Source of the DNA: Bowdeniella nasicola
GTDB lineage: Bacteria > Actinomycetota > Actinomycetes > Actinomycetales > Actinomycetaceae
Assembly (NCBI RefSeq): GCF_001907295.1
Contig: NZ_MQVR01000001.1
Span: 22,257-86,256 of the forward strand
Reading direction: 5' to 3'
Length of the DNA stretch: 64,000 nt
In this document: piece by piece, positions 36,446 to 46,334 of the stretch
Layout of the letters: the number at the start of each line of letters is the position of its first letter
Position numbering within the stretch: the first letter of the stretch is position 1
Translations under genes and position numbers: made by a program
Notes under the pieces: model-generated
What the model was told of the DNA's origin: nothing
The model's input: the letters and a program-made list of their open reading frames with translations, nothing else
The model's database searches: none

Positions 36446-37498
36446 ATGGCCGCACCAAAGGCTGATCGCAGCAAGGCACTCGAAGCCGCGCTGTCGCAGA
36501 TTGACAAGAACTTCGGCAAGGGCTCCGTGATGCGCCTGGGCGATGACTCTCGCCCGCCCGTCTCCGTGATCCCCACCGGCTCCGTCGCCCTCGACGTGGC
36601 CCTCGGAATCGGTGGTCTGCCGCGCGGTCGCGTGGTCGAGATCTACGGCCCGGAATCCTCCGGTAAGACGACCGTTGCCCTCCATGCCGTGGCGAGTGCT
36701 CAAAAGGCTGGCGGCGTCGCCGCCTTCATCGATGCCGAGCACGCGCTGGATCCCGAATACGCGAAGAAGCTCGGCGTCGACACCGACGCCCTGCTCGTCT
36801 CCCAGCCGGACACCGGCGAACAGGCCCTTGAGATCGCCGACATGCTGATCCGTTCCGGCGCCCTCGACATCATTGTCGTCGACTCCGTTGCCGCGCTCGT
36901 GCCCAAGGCCGAAATCGAAGGCGAGATGGGCGATAGCCACGTCGGCCTGCAGGCCCGCCTCATGAGCCAGGCACTGCGCAAGATCACCGGCGCCCTGTCG
37001 GCCTCCGGCACCACCGCGATCTTCATCAACCAGCTGCGCGAAAAGATCGGCGTCTTCTTCGGCTCCCCGGAGACGACCACGGGCGGTAAGGCGCTGAAGT
37101 TCTACTCCTCGGTGCGCCTCGACGTGCGCCGCATTGAAACCTTGAAGGAAGGCAGCGAGCCCGTCGGCAACCGCACCCGCGTCAAGGTCGTGAAGAACAA
37201 GATGGCCCCGCCCTTCAAGCAGGCTGAGTTCGACATCCTGTACGGCCAGGGCATCTCGCGCGAAGGCAGCCTCATCGACCTCGGTGTCGACAATGGCATC
37301 GTGCGCAAGTCCGGCTCGTGGTTCACCTACGACGGTGACCAGCTCGGCCAGGGAAAGGAAAACGCCCGCCGCTTCCTCAAAGACAACCCGGAGCTGGCAG
37401 CTGAAATCGAGCACAAGATTCTCTCGGCGCTCGGCATCATCGTCGCCGGCACCGAGCAGGTCGAAGACGCTGCCAATGAGGTCCCCGCGGGACTCTAA
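36446..37498 (+). CDS. recA: recombinase RecA
   Basis: Forms filaments on single-stranded DNA for strand exchange and triggers LexA self-cleavage. The 350 residues contain Walker [10 protein letters not shown] (about 68-76), [12 protein letters not shown], Walker [14 protein letters not shown], the L1/L2 regions with [19 protein letters not shown] and [11 protein letters not shown], and a short C-terminus. The ATG at 36446 has GGAAGGA upstream. recX follows after 3 bases. Regulated by the LexA box noted upstream. Confidence 0.98.
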   Translation: MAAPKADRSKALEAALSQIDKNFGKGSVMRLGDDSRPPVSVIPTGSVALDVALGIGGLPRGRVVEIYGPESSGKTTVALHAVASAQKAGGVAAFIDAEHALDPEYAKKLGVDTDALLVSQPDTGEQALEIADMLIRSGALDIIVVDSVAALVPKAEIEGEMGDSHVGLQARLMSQALRKITGALSASGTTAIFINQLREKIGVFFGSPETTTGGKALKFYSSVRLDVRRIETLKEGSEPVGNRTRVKVVKNKMAPPFKQAEFDILYGQGISREGSLIDLGVDNGIVRKSGSWFTYDGDQLGQGKENARRFLKDNPELAAEIEHKILSALGIIVAGTEQVEDAANEVPAGL

Positions 37499-37501
37499 GC
37501 G

Positions 37502-38101
37502 ATGGATTCGTCCACGTCTCCCTGGATTGAACCGGGGGAGGAGTGCGCGCCCGTCCGTCGTGGGCGGGCTCGCTCCCATTGGCAGCGTGAACCCGACAAT
37601 GGTGGCGAGCCGCCCGAGCCGGTAAGCGATGAGAAGGCCGAAGAGATCGCGCGCACGATCATCTTGAACCGTCTCGACCGGTCCTCCGCCTCTCGCGCCC
37701 AACTCGCCGAGCTGTGCGCGAAGAAACTCGTGCCCGACCATATCGCCGACCGGGTTCTCGACCGTTTCGAGGAGGTCGGCCTCATCGACGATGCCGCCTA
37801 CGCGGCCATGCTCGTGAGCACCCGCCACAATGAGCGGCAGCTCGCCGGAAAGGCGCTGCGCGTCGAACTCGCGAAGAAGGGCATCACGGGCGAGGCTGCC
37901 CAGGCCGCGCTCGAGCAGGTCGATGCCGATGATGAGCTCGAGGCCGCGCGCGCGATCGTCGCAAAACGCATGAAGCAGGCCTCGATGCAAAAGGCGCCGC
38001 GCGATGTGCAAAAGCGGCGGCTGTTCGGGGCGCTCGGCCGCAAGGGCCACAGCTCATCGGTGGCCTACCGCGTCATCGATGAGGCCCTCGGCCGGGACTA
38101 A
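37502..38101 (+). CDS. recX: regulatory protein RecX
   Basis: Binds RecA and limits filament growth. The 199 residues have a charged, Arg-rich N-terminal extension of about 45 residues, followed by the helical RecX repeats: ARTIILNRLDRSSASRAQL, KKLVPDHIADRVLDRFEEVG, LIDDAAYAAMLV and the later GEAAQAALEQV and RRLFGALGRKGHSS segments. The position directly after recA confirms it. Confidence 0.93.
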   Translation: MDSSTSPWIEPGEECAPVRRGRARSHWQREPDNGGEPPEPVSDEKAEEIARTIILNRLDRSSASRAQLAELCAKKLVPDHIADRVLDRFEEVGLIDDAAYAAMLVSTRHNERQLAGKALRVELAKKGITGEAAQAALEQVDADDELEAARAIVAKRMKQASMQKAPRDVQKRRLFGALGRKGHSSSVAYRVIDEALGRD

Positions 38102-38109
38102 TCCGCCGC

Positions 38110-38568
38110 CTACTGGTAGGGCAGGCGAGAGGCCGCATCGTGCAGTTCCTCGATCATGTCGACGGGGTAGTGTGCCTCGTTGTACTCGGTGTTCCAGCGG
38201 TAAAACGCGTCCATCCCGCCAATGACCGACGGGAGGAAGCTTATCGGCTCGATCTCGGTGCTGAGAGAATCCACCGTGAAGATCGCGGTCTGTCCGGTCC
38301 GGCGCAGCGCGAGCTTGAGTGGCAGCCATGTCAGCTCGTCGAAGGCCTCACCGACATCCATGAAGTCCTGGAAGAGCAGGTCGATGGCATCCCAGAATTC
38401 GTCCGTGTTAAACCACGCGTCGGTTGGCACGAGCTCCTGGTCGTTGACGCGGATGGAGACCCAGCCATCGCCGATGTACTTCTTCTGACCGGTCGGGTAC
38501 GTTTCCATGTGGACCGCCGCGCGCCAGGCATCGGCCGCTTCCTGGGGATGTTTGCTGATCGAGACCAA
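38110..38568 (-). CDS. hypothetical protein
   Basis: About 153 residues if it starts at the TTG at 38568; an ATG at 38508 would give 133. I do not recognise it. It is acidic and rich in aromatic residues, with DAWFNTDEFWDAIDLLFQDF and DVGEAFDELTWLPLKLAL, and has no signal peptide or membrane segment. Start choice is weak because no ribosome binding site is visible and the frame remains open upstream. It is convergent with recX and downstream of a broken small membrane protein. Confidence 0.5.
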   Translation of the reverse strand: MVSISKHPQEAADAWRAAVHMETYPTGQKKYIGDGWVSIRVNDQELVPTDAWFNTDEFWDAIDLLFQDFMDVGEAFDELTWLPLKLALRRTGQTAIFTVDSLSTEIEPISFLPSVIGGMDAFYRWNTEYNEAHYPVDMIEELHDAASRLPYQ

Positions 38569-38588
38569 ATCTAGATTAGGCGAGATCG

Positions 38589-38894
38589 CTATCGGGGCAT
38601 CGGCGCGGCGTTCGGCAGAGCGAAGCGGCGACGAAGATAAGCCGTCACACCCGCTTCGACGGCGTGCGCGAGGAGGACCACCGCGACGAGGGTGGCGAGT
38701 CAGCCCCAGATGCCAAAGCGCGGATAGAAGCTGAAGACCAGCAGCGAGATCGACCCGATGGATAGCACAAGGAGTTGGATGTACGCCCACTGGCGATCGC
38801 GGACATATAGCGACGTCGCAACGCTCGCGCCTACGAATACCACGATGAACCCGAGGATGGACATCGCAATCCAGAACACTTCTGCCCCCTGCAT
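38589..38894 (-). pseudogene. small membrane protein interrupted by an in-frame TGA
   Basis: From the ATG at 38894 the frame encodes MQGAEVFWIAMSILGFIVV and a second hydrophobic segment YIQLLVLSIGSISLLVFSF, then meets TGA at 38700-38702 after FGIWG. The same frame goes on with LATLVAVVLLAHAVEAGV, a third membrane segment, and RRRFALPNAAPMPR to a TAG at 38589. With Trp at the TGA it would be a 101-residue three-helix protein. Either a nonsense mutation or a 64-residue two-helix product. Confidence 0.55.
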
Positions 38895-38935
38895 TTCTCG
38901 CCGGTAAGGACGAGAACAATGTTATGCCCGCAGGG

Positions 38936-39835
38936 CTAGTCGCCTTCCACCATGACCGAGGGATCGACGTCGGTGACCATCTCGGCATCGGCGGCCATGG
39001 CGCCGCCAGCGGTGCGCGAGGAGAGCTTGCGCTGCAGCCAGTTCGCGGTCGCGCCGAGGATCGTGTTGACGATGATGAAGATCAGCGCCGCGACGATGAG
39101 AGCGGGAAGCAGGTTCGAATACGTCGTGCCGACGAGCTTCGCCTGCCGCAGCAATTCGGGGTAGACGACGATATAGCCGAGCGCGGTGTCTTTGAGGATC
39201 ACGACGAGCTGGGAGACCATCGCGGGCATCATCGCGACGAGCGCCTGCGGCAGCTCGATTGAGCGCAGCAGCTGGCCATGTCGCAGCCCGATCGCCTTAC
39301 CGGCCTCACGCTGGCCTTTCGGCAGGTTGCGCACCCCCGAGCGCACGAGCTCGGCGATGACGGAACCGTTGTAGAGCGTCAGGCCGAGGACGACACCGAG
39401 GAACGGCGCATCATCGGAGCTGAACAGCGTCGTCGAGTTCGCGAGCAGCGAGAGCGTGAAGTAGAAGAAGATCATCATCACGAGCACGGGCACGGCCCGG
39501 AAGAACTCGACGATGACGCCGGCAAGCCAGCGGATTAGGGCGATGGAGCTGAGGCGCCCGATGCCGAGCAGCAGCCCGACGATATTCGAAGCGACGATCG
39601 CGATGACCGCGGCCTTGAGCGTGGCGATGAGACCGGGGACCAGGTATTCAACCCAGACGTCGGCGGTAAAGAACGGCTTCCACGCGGCTGGGGCAAGCTG
39701 CCCCTTGTTCACGAGGATGACGATGATCGCGGCGAGGATGCCAAGGACGAAGACCAGCCCGAGCGTGTTGAGGATCGCGAGGTTGCGCCGGCCCTTGGGG
39801 CCGGGGACGTCGAAAAGATTCTGGATCTGGCTCAT
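38936..39835 (-). CDS. gluD: glutamate-type amino acid ABC permease GluD
   Basis: Second membrane subunit of a polar amino acid importer, 299 residues from the ATG at 39835. It has an N-terminal membrane segment, then the HisM-type domain with IVEFFRAVPVLVMMIFFYF and the EAA loop EAGKAIGLRHGQLLRSIELP. Its start overlaps the gluC stop as ATGA. Order gluA-B-C-D on one strand is that of the Corynebacterium glutamate system; the ligand is inferred from that order and binding-protein similarity. Confidence 0.88.
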   Translation of the reverse strand: MSQIQNLFDVPGPKGRRNLAILNTLGLVFVLGILAAIIVILVNKGQLAPAAWKPFFTADVWVEYLVPGLIATLKAAVIAIVASNIVGLLLGIGRLSSIALIRWLAGVIVEFFRAVPVLVMMIFFYFTLSLLANSTTLFSSDDAPFLGVVLGLTLYNGSVIAELVRSGVRNLPKGQREAGKAIGLRHGQLLRSIELPQALVAMMPAMVSQLVVILKDTALGYIVVYPELLRQAKLVGTTYSNLLPALIVAALIFIIVNTILGATANWLQRKLSSRTAGGAMAADAEMVTDVDPSVMVEGD

Positions 39836-40497
39836 CGGGCCACTGCCAATCGCGTAGACATCCACGTAAACAGGAGGCCCATGGGGAAGACAATGACGAC
39901 GAAGCCGAGCGCGATCACCATAAAGATCGCAAGGCCCTGCTGCGGGGAGAATTCAATCATTTGCTGCATGACGGTTGAGGCCTGAAGCACCGAGGCGGCC
40001 GCGGCGACCGTCGAGTTCTTGGTGAGCGCGATCAGGGTGTTGCCGAGCGGCGCGATGGCGCCGCGGAAGGCCTGGGGCAGGACGACGAGGTTGACGGTTT
40101 GGGTGAAGCCGAGTCCGATCGAGCGCGCGGCTTCGGCCTGGCCGACGGGGACCGTGTTGAAGCCGGAGCGGAGCGACTCACAGACGAAGGCGGCGGTGTA
40201 GACGCTCAGGCCGATGACGGCCATCCAGAAGTTGTTCTTTTGCAGATCCGCTGACACGTTGACGCCCAGCTGACCCCACAGCACGAGCCAGCAGCCCAAG
40301 ATGATGAGCGTGAGGGGAGTGTTACGCACGACGTTGACGTACGTCGCGCCTGCCCACCTCAGTGAGGCAGACGGGGAGATGCGCATGACCGCGAGGATGG
40401 TGCCGATGATGAGGGCACCGATGGCGGAAAAGAAGGTCAATTGGATATTGACCCAAAATGCGCCGAGCACATCGTATTGGGACAGCAGTTCACCCAT
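39832..40497 (-). CDS. gluC: glutamate-type amino acid ABC permease GluC
   Basis: First membrane subunit, 221 residues, about five hydrophobic segments. Motifs are TYVNVVRNTPLTLIILG, ESLRSGFNTVPVGQAEAARS and the EAA loop EAARSIGLGFTQTVNLVVLP. Its start lies 71 bases after the gluB stop, with a strong hairpin in between, and it is translationally coupled to gluD. Confidence 0.9.
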   Translation of the reverse strand: MGELLSQYDVLGAFWVNIQLTFFSAIGALIIGTILAVMRISPSASLRWAGATYVNVVRNTPLTLIILGCWLVLWGQLGVNVSADLQKNNFWMAVIGLSVYTAAFVCESLRSGFNTVPVGQAEAARSIGLGFTQTVNLVVLPQAFRGAIAPLGNTLIALTKNSTVAAAASVLQASTVMQQMIEFSPQQGLAIFMVIALGFVVIVFPMGLLFTWMSTRLAVAR

Positions 40498-40528
40498 GGG
40501 TGGTTAAGACTTTCGTGTCGGGGTAGGG

Positions 40529-40561
40529 GGTGCTCCCGGCCGAAAGCCAGCCGGGAGCACC
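40529..40561 (-). terminator. intercistronic hairpin between gluB and gluC
   Basis: A perfect 12-bp GC-rich inverted repeat (40529-40540 with 40550-40561, loop CGAAAGCCA) begins 7 bases after the gluB stop. No T run follows on the minus strand, so it is more likely a stabilising or partial terminator element than a full stop. Confidence 0.7.
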
Positions 40562-40568
40562 GAAGGGG

Positions 40569-41411
40569 TTAGCCGCAGTTGCCGCCGGGCTTCGGCGGGT
40601 TCATGGCGTCGTTGGGCTTGTAATCGGCGCCCATGTTGTCCTTGAGGAACTTCTCCCAGGACCCGTCGTCAATCATCTTCTTGAGGGCCTCGTTGACCTT
40701 CTCGCACTTATCGGAGCCCTTCTGGACGCCGACGCCGTAGTTCTCCTCGGAGAACGGCTTACCGGCGAGCTTGAGCTTGCCCTGGTACTGGTCCTGGGCG
40801 GCGAAGCCCGCGAGGATGATGTCATCGGTGGTCACCGCATCGACGGTGCCGGAGGAGAGCAGTTCGACGCATTCGGAGTAGCCCTGGGCTTCCTGCAACT
40901 GCACGCCCTGGGAGTACTCTTCCTTGATGCGCTGGGCCGGGGTAGAGCCCGCGACCGAGCAGAGCTTTTTACCGTCGAGGCTGTCCGGGCCGGTGATGTC
41001 CGAGTTGGAGTTCTGCACGAGCAGGCCCTGGCCAGCGACGAAGTACGGGCCCGCGAAAGAGACCTTCTCCTTGCGGCCATCGGTGATGGAGTAGGTGGCA
41101 ACGATGAGGTCGACCTGGCCGTTGGCGAGCATGTTCTCGCGCTGGGCCGAGACGGACTCCTTGAACTCGATCTGGTCTTCGCTGTAGCCGAGTTCCTTCG
41201 CGACATACTTCGCGACGTCGACGTCGAAGCCCTTGTAGTTTGAGCCTTCCTTTAGGCCGAGGCCGGGCTGATCGAACTTGATGCCGATCGTGATCTTGCC
41301 CTTGTCGCCGTCGCCGCCGCCTTCCTTGCCGCCGTCGCCGTTGGACGAACACCCGGCAAGGGTGAGGGCCGCTGCGGCGAAGGCCGCCGCAATCTTTGCT
41401 GAGGTCCGCAT
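40569..41411 (-). CDS. gluB: glutamate-binding lipoprotein GluB
   Basis: Extracellular ligand receptor of the importer, 280 residues. The ATG at 41411 is preceded by AGGAGACCCC. The signal peptide ends in lipobox LAGC and a Gly/Asp/Lys linker follows. The family 3 binding-protein domain has IGIKFDQPGLGLKEG, YKGFDVDVAKYVAKELGY and NGQVDLIVATYSITDGRKE, as in glutamate/glutamine receptors. Two later Cys (in KKLCSVAGS and YSECVELL) may form a disulfide. Confidence 0.9.
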   Translation of the reverse strand: MRTSAKIAAAFAAAALTLAGCSSNGDGGKEGGGDGDKGKITIGIKFDQPGLGLKEGSNYKGFDVDVAKYVAKELGYSEDQIEFKESVSAQRENMLANGQVDLIVATYSITDGRKEKVSFAGPYFVAGQGLLVQNSNSDITGPDSLDGKKLCSVAGSTPAQRIKEEYSQGVQLQEAQGYSECVELLSSGTVDAVTTDDIILAGFAAQDQYQGKLKLAGKPFSEENYGVGVQKGSDKCEKVNEALKKMIDDGSWEKFLKDNMGADYKPNDAMNPPKPGGNCG

Positions 41412-41421
41412 GGGGTCTCCT

Positions 41422-42171
41422 TTAGTGGGTGATGAGCTTGGACAGGAAGTCCTTCGCCCTACTAGACGTGGGATTGGTGAAGAAGGTGTCGGGTTCGGCT
41501 TCCTCGACGATCGCGCCGTCGGCCATGAAGACCACCCGGTCGGCGGCTTTGCGAGCAAAGCCCATTTCGTGGGTAACGACGATCATCGTCATGCCGCCCT
41601 TGGCGAGGTCGGTCATGACGTCGAGGACTTCGTTGATCATTTCGGGATCGAGTGCGGAGGTCGGCTCATCGAAGAGCATGACCTTCGGGTCCATTGCGAG
41701 GGCGCGCGCGATCGCTACACGCTGCTGCTGACCGCCGGAGAGCTGGGCCGGGTATTTTTGCGCCTGGTTGCCAACCCCGACGCGCTTGAGCAGCTCCATC
41801 GCCCGGTTCTTAGCCTCGGGCTTTTTGATCCCGCGAACTTTCATCGGGCCGAGCATGACGTTGTCGATCACCGTGCGGTGAGCGAACAGGTTGAAGGACT
41901 GAAAAACCATGCCCACCTTCGCGCGAAGCTGGGCGAGTTCCTTGCCTTCCTTGGGCAGCTCGACGCCCTCGATCTGGATCGAACCAGAATCGATTGTCTC
42001 CAGACGGTTGATCGTGCGGCACAAGGTAGATTTGCCCGACCCGGAGGGTCCAATGACGACCACGACTTCACCTTGGTCGATCTCCAGGTTGATGTCTTTC
42101 AACACGTGGAGGTCGCCGAAATGCTTGTTGACATCGCGCAGCGCGACCAACGGTGTGGCAGAAGTAGTCAT
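41422..42171 (-). CDS. gluA: glutamate-type amino acid ABC ATPase GluA
   Basis: ATPase subunit, 249 residues: Walker [11 protein letters not shown]-loop [10 protein letters not shown], signature [14 protein letters not shown], Walker [15 protein letters not shown] and switch His in [10 protein letters not shown] chose the ATG at 42171 because a well-formed promoter places the transcription start exactly there and the product begins at the expected [11 protein letters not shown]; an ATG 12 codons upstream (42207) overlaps the -35 element. First gene of gluABCD, divergent from fhs. Confidence 0.9.
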   Translation of the reverse strand: MTTSATPLVALRDVNKHFGDLHVLKDINLEIDQGEVVVVIGPSGSGKSTLCRTINRLETIDSGSIQIEGVELPKEGKELAQLRAKVGMVFQSFNLFAHRTVIDNVMLGPMKVRGIKKPEAKNRAMELLKRVGVGNQAQKYPAQLSGGQQQRVAIARALAMDPKVMLFDEPTSALDPEMINEVLDVMTDLAKGGMTMIVVTHEMGFARKAADRVVFMADGAIVEEAEPDTFFTNPTSSRAKDFLSKLITH

Positions 42172-42178
42172 GACGGTG

Positions 42179-42207
42179 AAGCTACCGGACTTAGTGAGCT
42201 GTGTCAT
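42179..42207 (-). promoter_or_regulatory. sigma-A type promoter for leaderless gluABCD
   Basis: Read on the minus strand: ATGACA (42207-42202, five of six to TTGACA), a 17-base spacer and TAGCTT (42184-42179). The gluA ATG follows 7 bases later with no ribosome binding site, so the operon message is probably leaderless. Confidence 0.7.
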
Positions 42208-42310
42208 GTTTGCTGGGTCACGGTTTGGTGACAATAAGTTTTTCGCCCGGGGTCTATCCTGGGAAGGAATCGTGCTCTGCACCACAAACAACGACGTGAA
42301 AGGTACCTGT

Positions 42311-44011
42311 GTGACACTGCCATCCGACCTGGACATCGCCCGCGCGGCAACGCTCAAACCCCTCACCGAGATCGCGACGGAGGCCGGTTTGGTCCCCGAC
42401 GCGATCATTCCCTATGGCCATCACGTCGCGAAGGTGCCCGATGCGTCGCTGAGCGAGGAAGCGAAGAAGACGCGCGGCAAATACGTCGTCGTCACCGCCG
42501 TCACGCCGACCCCGCTCGGGGAGGGCAAGACGACGACGGCCGTCGGGCTCGCGCAGGGCCTGCAAAAGATTGGGACGCGCGCGACGCTCGCGCTGCGCCA
42601 ACCGTCGATGGGGCCGACGTTCGGGATCAAGGGCGGGGCCGCCGGTGGCGGTTACAGCCAGGTCGTGCCGATGGAGGACCTCAATCTGCACCTGACCGGC
42701 GACTTCCATGCCGTGACGGCCGCGCACAACCTGCTCGCGGCGATGATCGACAACCACCTGCACCACGGCAACGAGCTCGGGATCGACCCGCGGGCGATCT
42801 CCTGGCCGCGCGTGCTCGACATCAACGACCGTTCGCTGCGCAACGTCGTCATCGGGCTGGGGGCGCGCGGCGATGGCGTGACGCGCCAGTCCTCCTTCGA
42901 CATCACGTCGGCCTCCGAGGTCATGGTGATCCTGTCGCTCGCCTCCGACCTGAAGGACCTGCGCGAACGCCTCGGGCGGATCGTCATCGGCTACACCTAC
43001 GACGGCAAGCCCGTGACGGCCGAGGACCTCAAGGCCGCCGGCTCGATGGCAGTGATCTTGCGGCAGGCGATCGATCCGAACCTGTTGCAGACGACCGAGA
43101 ACACGCCCGTGCTCATCCACGCGGGGCCGTTCGGCAATATCGCGACCGGTAACTCGTCCGTCGTCGCCGACCGGATCGGCATCCACATGGGCGAGGTGCT
43201 GCTGACCGAGGCCGGGTTCGGTGCGGACATGGGCGCGGAGCGTTTCTTCAACGTCAAATGCCGCGCGTCGGGCCTGGCTCCTGATGCCGCGGTCCTGGTC
43301 GTGACCGTGCGGGCGCTGAAGACCCACTCGGGGCGCTTCAAGGTCGTCCCCGGCAAGCCGCTGCCCGAAGAGATGCTCGCCGAGAACGTAGATGACGTGC
43401 GCGCGGGCGCCGCGAACCTCATCAAACACATCGAGATCGTGCGGTCCTTCGGCGTCGCGCCCGTCGTCGCGCTCAACGTCTTCCCGACGGATCACGACGC
43501 GGAACTCGCCGAGATCGAGAGAATCGCCCGCGAGGCCGGGGCCGAGGTCGCGCGCTCCACGCACGTCGCCCAGGGCGGCGAAGGCGCGGTCGAACTCGCC
43601 AAGGCGCTCATGAGCGCGCTGGAGAACTTCGAGGTGGACTTCACGCCGCTGTACGGCGACGACGAGCCGCTGGAGACGAAGATCGAGAAGATCGCAACCG
43701 AGGTCTACGGCGCCGACGGCGTCGATTTCGCGCCGGCGGCCAAGCGCGAGCTGGCGAAGTTCACTGGACTCGGCTACGGCAAGCTGCCGATCGTCATGGC
43801 GAAGACGCACCTGTCGCTGTCGGCGGACCCGAAGCTGCTCGGCGCGCCGACCGGTTGGCGCTTGCCCGTGCGCCAGGTGCGGCTCGCCGCGGGCGCGGGG
43901 TACATCTATGCGATCTGCGGCGATATGCGCACGATGCCGGGCCTGTCCTCGCATCCGGCGGCCGAGCGGATCGACCTCGATAGCAACGGCGAGATCGTCG
44001 GCCTGAGCTAG
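42311..44011 (+). CDS. fhs: formate--tetrahydrofolate ligase
   Basis: ATP-dependent synthesis of 10-formyl-THF from formate, feeding purine and one-carbon metabolism. The 566 residues contain the P-loop-like [58 protein letters not shown], and the substrate region [22 protein letters not shown] at 42311 follows AAAGG. A TATCCT box at 42255-42260 may be its -10. Its TAG shares four bases with the convergent gene downstream. Confidence 0.96.
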   Translation: MTLPSDLDIARAATLKPLTEIATEAGLVPDAIIPYGHHVAKVPDASLSEEAKKTRGKYVVVTAVTPTPLGEGKTTTAVGLAQGLQKIGTRATLALRQPSMGPTFGIKGGAAGGGYSQVVPMEDLNLHLTGDFHAVTAAHNLLAAMIDNHLHHGNELGIDPRAISWPRVLDINDRSLRNVVIGLGARGDGVTRQSSFDITSASEVMVILSLASDLKDLRERLGRIVIGYTYDGKPVTAEDLKAAGSMAVILRQAIDPNLLQTTENTPVLIHAGPFGNIATGNSSVVADRIGIHMGEVLLTEAGFGADMGAERFFNVKCRASGLAPDAAVLVVTVRALKTHSGRFKVVPGKPLPEEMLAENVDDVRAGAANLIKHIEIVRSFGVAPVVALNVFPTDHDAELAEIERIAREAGAEVARSTHVAQGGEGAVELAKALMSALENFEVDFTPLYGDDEPLETKIEKIATEVYGADGVDFAPAAKRELAKFTGLGYGKLPIVMAKTHLSLSADPKLLGAPTGWRLPVRQVRLAAGAGYIYAICGDMRTMPGLSSHPAAERIDLDSNGEIVGLS

Positions 44012-46245
44012 ATGCGCATGTCGTCGTGCAAAACGACGCGCGCGAACTCGTAGGTCTCGCCGGCCTTCCAGTAGTGGAGCCGGCGGGCCGACGGGCTGTT
44101 GCGTTCGATCGCTACGCGATAGGCCTTCGCGCCGTCGGCGCGCTCGCGGTACGGGTCGTCCCCGCCGGGGCCGGTGCGCAGCCGGTGCAGGGCACGCGAG
44201 TCGAGTTCGGCGGCGCGGCCCGTGAGCACATCGACGACGACCTCGACGATCTTTTGCTGGTCGATGCCGTGCAATTGCTTGATCGAGGTAAAGAAGTCCG
44301 GCCCGATCTCGTAATCCGGTAGGGCCGCCTCGGCGCGCTCTTGGCGCGAGAGTTTTTGCCGTCAGGTGCGAAAGACCGCGAAGCGGAACATCTCGGCGGT
44401 CGGCACGTCGTCGCCGAGCCACCCGGCGACGCGCTTGGCGGACAGCTGCCGCTTGGTCGAGCGCAGCTCGGTGCGTAGCGTGCGGGTTTCGGCCTCGAGT
44501 TCGTCGATGCGCTGGCGCAGTTTGCCGGCGCGTTCGCGCACGGCGACGTTTTGGCGGTCGGCGTCGCGCAGGCGCTGGGAGAGGTCATCGAGCTGGGCCT
44601 GCATGCCCGGGCTGACGGTCTCCGGCGTCGGCGGGCCCGGCAGCGGGACGGCGGGCGCGGGTTCGGGCTCTTCGGCTTTCTCCCAGGACACGAGCGTGTC
44701 CCAGTCGACCGCGGAGCCGGTCTCCTCCTCGCTGCCCTCGTCGTCCTCATCGCCCGCGAGCGTGAGCCACGGCGGGCCGCCGCGGGTGAGCGCGGGCGCG
44801 GGCACGGGGACCTCATCGTCGTCGACATCATCGAGGCGGAGGGCCATCTTCCCGTCCTCATCGATGCCGAGACGGGCCGCGACGATCTCGTCGACGGAAA
44901 ACAGCGACGTGAGCGAGTCGCGCGGGTTGGAGGTCACGAGTTCGCGCGGGACCGCGATCTCGGTATCGGGAAGCAGCGAAAGGGTGACGCGCGAGGAGCG
45001 GACGTCGCGCACGAGGGCCAGGACGACATCGCCGGGCCGGTAGCTAAGCGTCGGCGAGATCAGCATCTCGGAGATGTCGAGTCGGCCGCTTGCTTCATCG
45101 AGGATGCCCTCGACGTGCTGGCCGGGCGCGAGCAGGGAGCCGACGGGCGTGCGCGTGTGGATGAGGTCGGACCACACGGAGCAGTAGCTGCCGTCGGCGA
45201 GTTCGACGATCGCGCGCGAATTGCCGAACAGGCCGGAGACGTGGCCGCTCGCGTGGCGGCGCCCGTTCGTGGATGAGCGCAGGCGCGCGACGCGCATCGC
45301 GTCGGCGAAGAGCACCTCGGTCGCAGCGGCCTGGTCGGACGGGCCGTAGGAAAAGCGCAACGGGGCGCGGTGCAGGGCCTGCATCCAGTCGGTGCCGGGC
45401 GGGTAGACGCGGGCGGCGCCGCCGTAGACGCCCGCGCCGTCGGGCAGCATCTCGGTCAGGCGCCACGAGGACGCGTCCGTTGGGAGCAGGACGATCTCGC
45501 ACAGGCCCGCGAGGTCGTCTTCGAGTTGGTCGACGTCGATCGAGGGCGCGAGTTGGCCCGTCGGGATCGAAATGACGAGGACGGGGAAGTCGCGCTCGGG
45601 ATGCATGAGGCGCGTAGCGAGGCGTTCGGCTTCGCGCACGCTGCAGATGCAGTAGCTCGCTTTCGCCATCGCGAGGGCGGGCTCGGGGCCGTTGGGGCGG
45701 GCGGCGAGCTCGCGGGCGCGTTCCTCGCGTTCCAGGTTGCGTCGGCGGATCGCGGCCCCCTTGATCTGGTAGGCGAGGTCCTTGCGCAGGAGCGTCGTGA
45801 GCGCCTCCGCCTCGCGCGGGCCCTTCGACAGTCGCAGGCGGGACTTGTGAGGCGTTTCGTGCCAGTCCGTCCCCGTCGGGTAGACGCGTCCCGCGCCACC
45901 GAACACGTGCGCGCCTTCGGGCATTTGATCTTCGAATGCGCGCGAGGCATCGCCGGTGTGCAAGATGACTACATCGGCGGCGCCGTCACTTGCTTCGAGC
46001 AGTGCGTCGGCGTCGGCGATCGTCGCTCCCGTACGGATATCTGTCGTGACGACGGCGAGCGGGACAGGCCGCGCGGGATCGGTCACGTAGGCGGCGAGAT
46101 TGCGTGCGGTACGCACGTCGTCGACATGCTGGATTTCGCCCGCATAGGGGCGTTCGGCGCTGGGTTCGATCTGGGGAGTCGTTGCTGCCTTGGCAGCGGC
46201 AGGGGGCCGGGCGGCGCGTTCGCGGGAACGCTTTCGCTTCGGCAT
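44008..46245 (-). pseudogene. large modular protein of unknown function with in-frame TGA
   Basis: From the ATG at 46245 (AAGGAG upstream) 627 residues are encoded before a TGA at 44362-44364; the same frame continues 117 codons to 44008. Layout: basic N-terminus (1-35); two tandem copies of one domain (about 40-165 and 195-320), each ending in a GG-A-RVYP-GTDW core; two S1-like beta-barrel segments (about 335-400 and 405-475); an acidic Pro-rich linker; a coiled coil (about 545-605). After the TGA comes a compact domain ending SPSARRLHYWKAGETYEFAR and VVLHDDM, resembling a RelE-type fold. Trp would fit at the TGA. I cannot name the family. It may still be expressed as the 627-residue form. 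Confidence 0.6.
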
Positions 46246-46328
46246 AGATGCGATCTCCTTGATCCGATTGGGTGAACTTCTATTGTGCCAGCACTCACGC
46301 TCGTATGCGCCTTCAGCGGGCGCAGGGC

Positions 46329-46334
46329 TAGAAT
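46329..46334 (+). promoter_or_regulatory. -10 box for leaderless miaB transcript
   Basis: TAGAAT ends 7 bases before the miaB ATG, with no ribosome binding site between, consistent with leaderless transcription. Confidence 0.5.

Noticed and set aside
42207..42207. Upstream ATG as the gluA start
   Set aside because: It overlaps the -35 element of the promoter that fits the ATG at 42171, and adds 12 residues not expected for the family.
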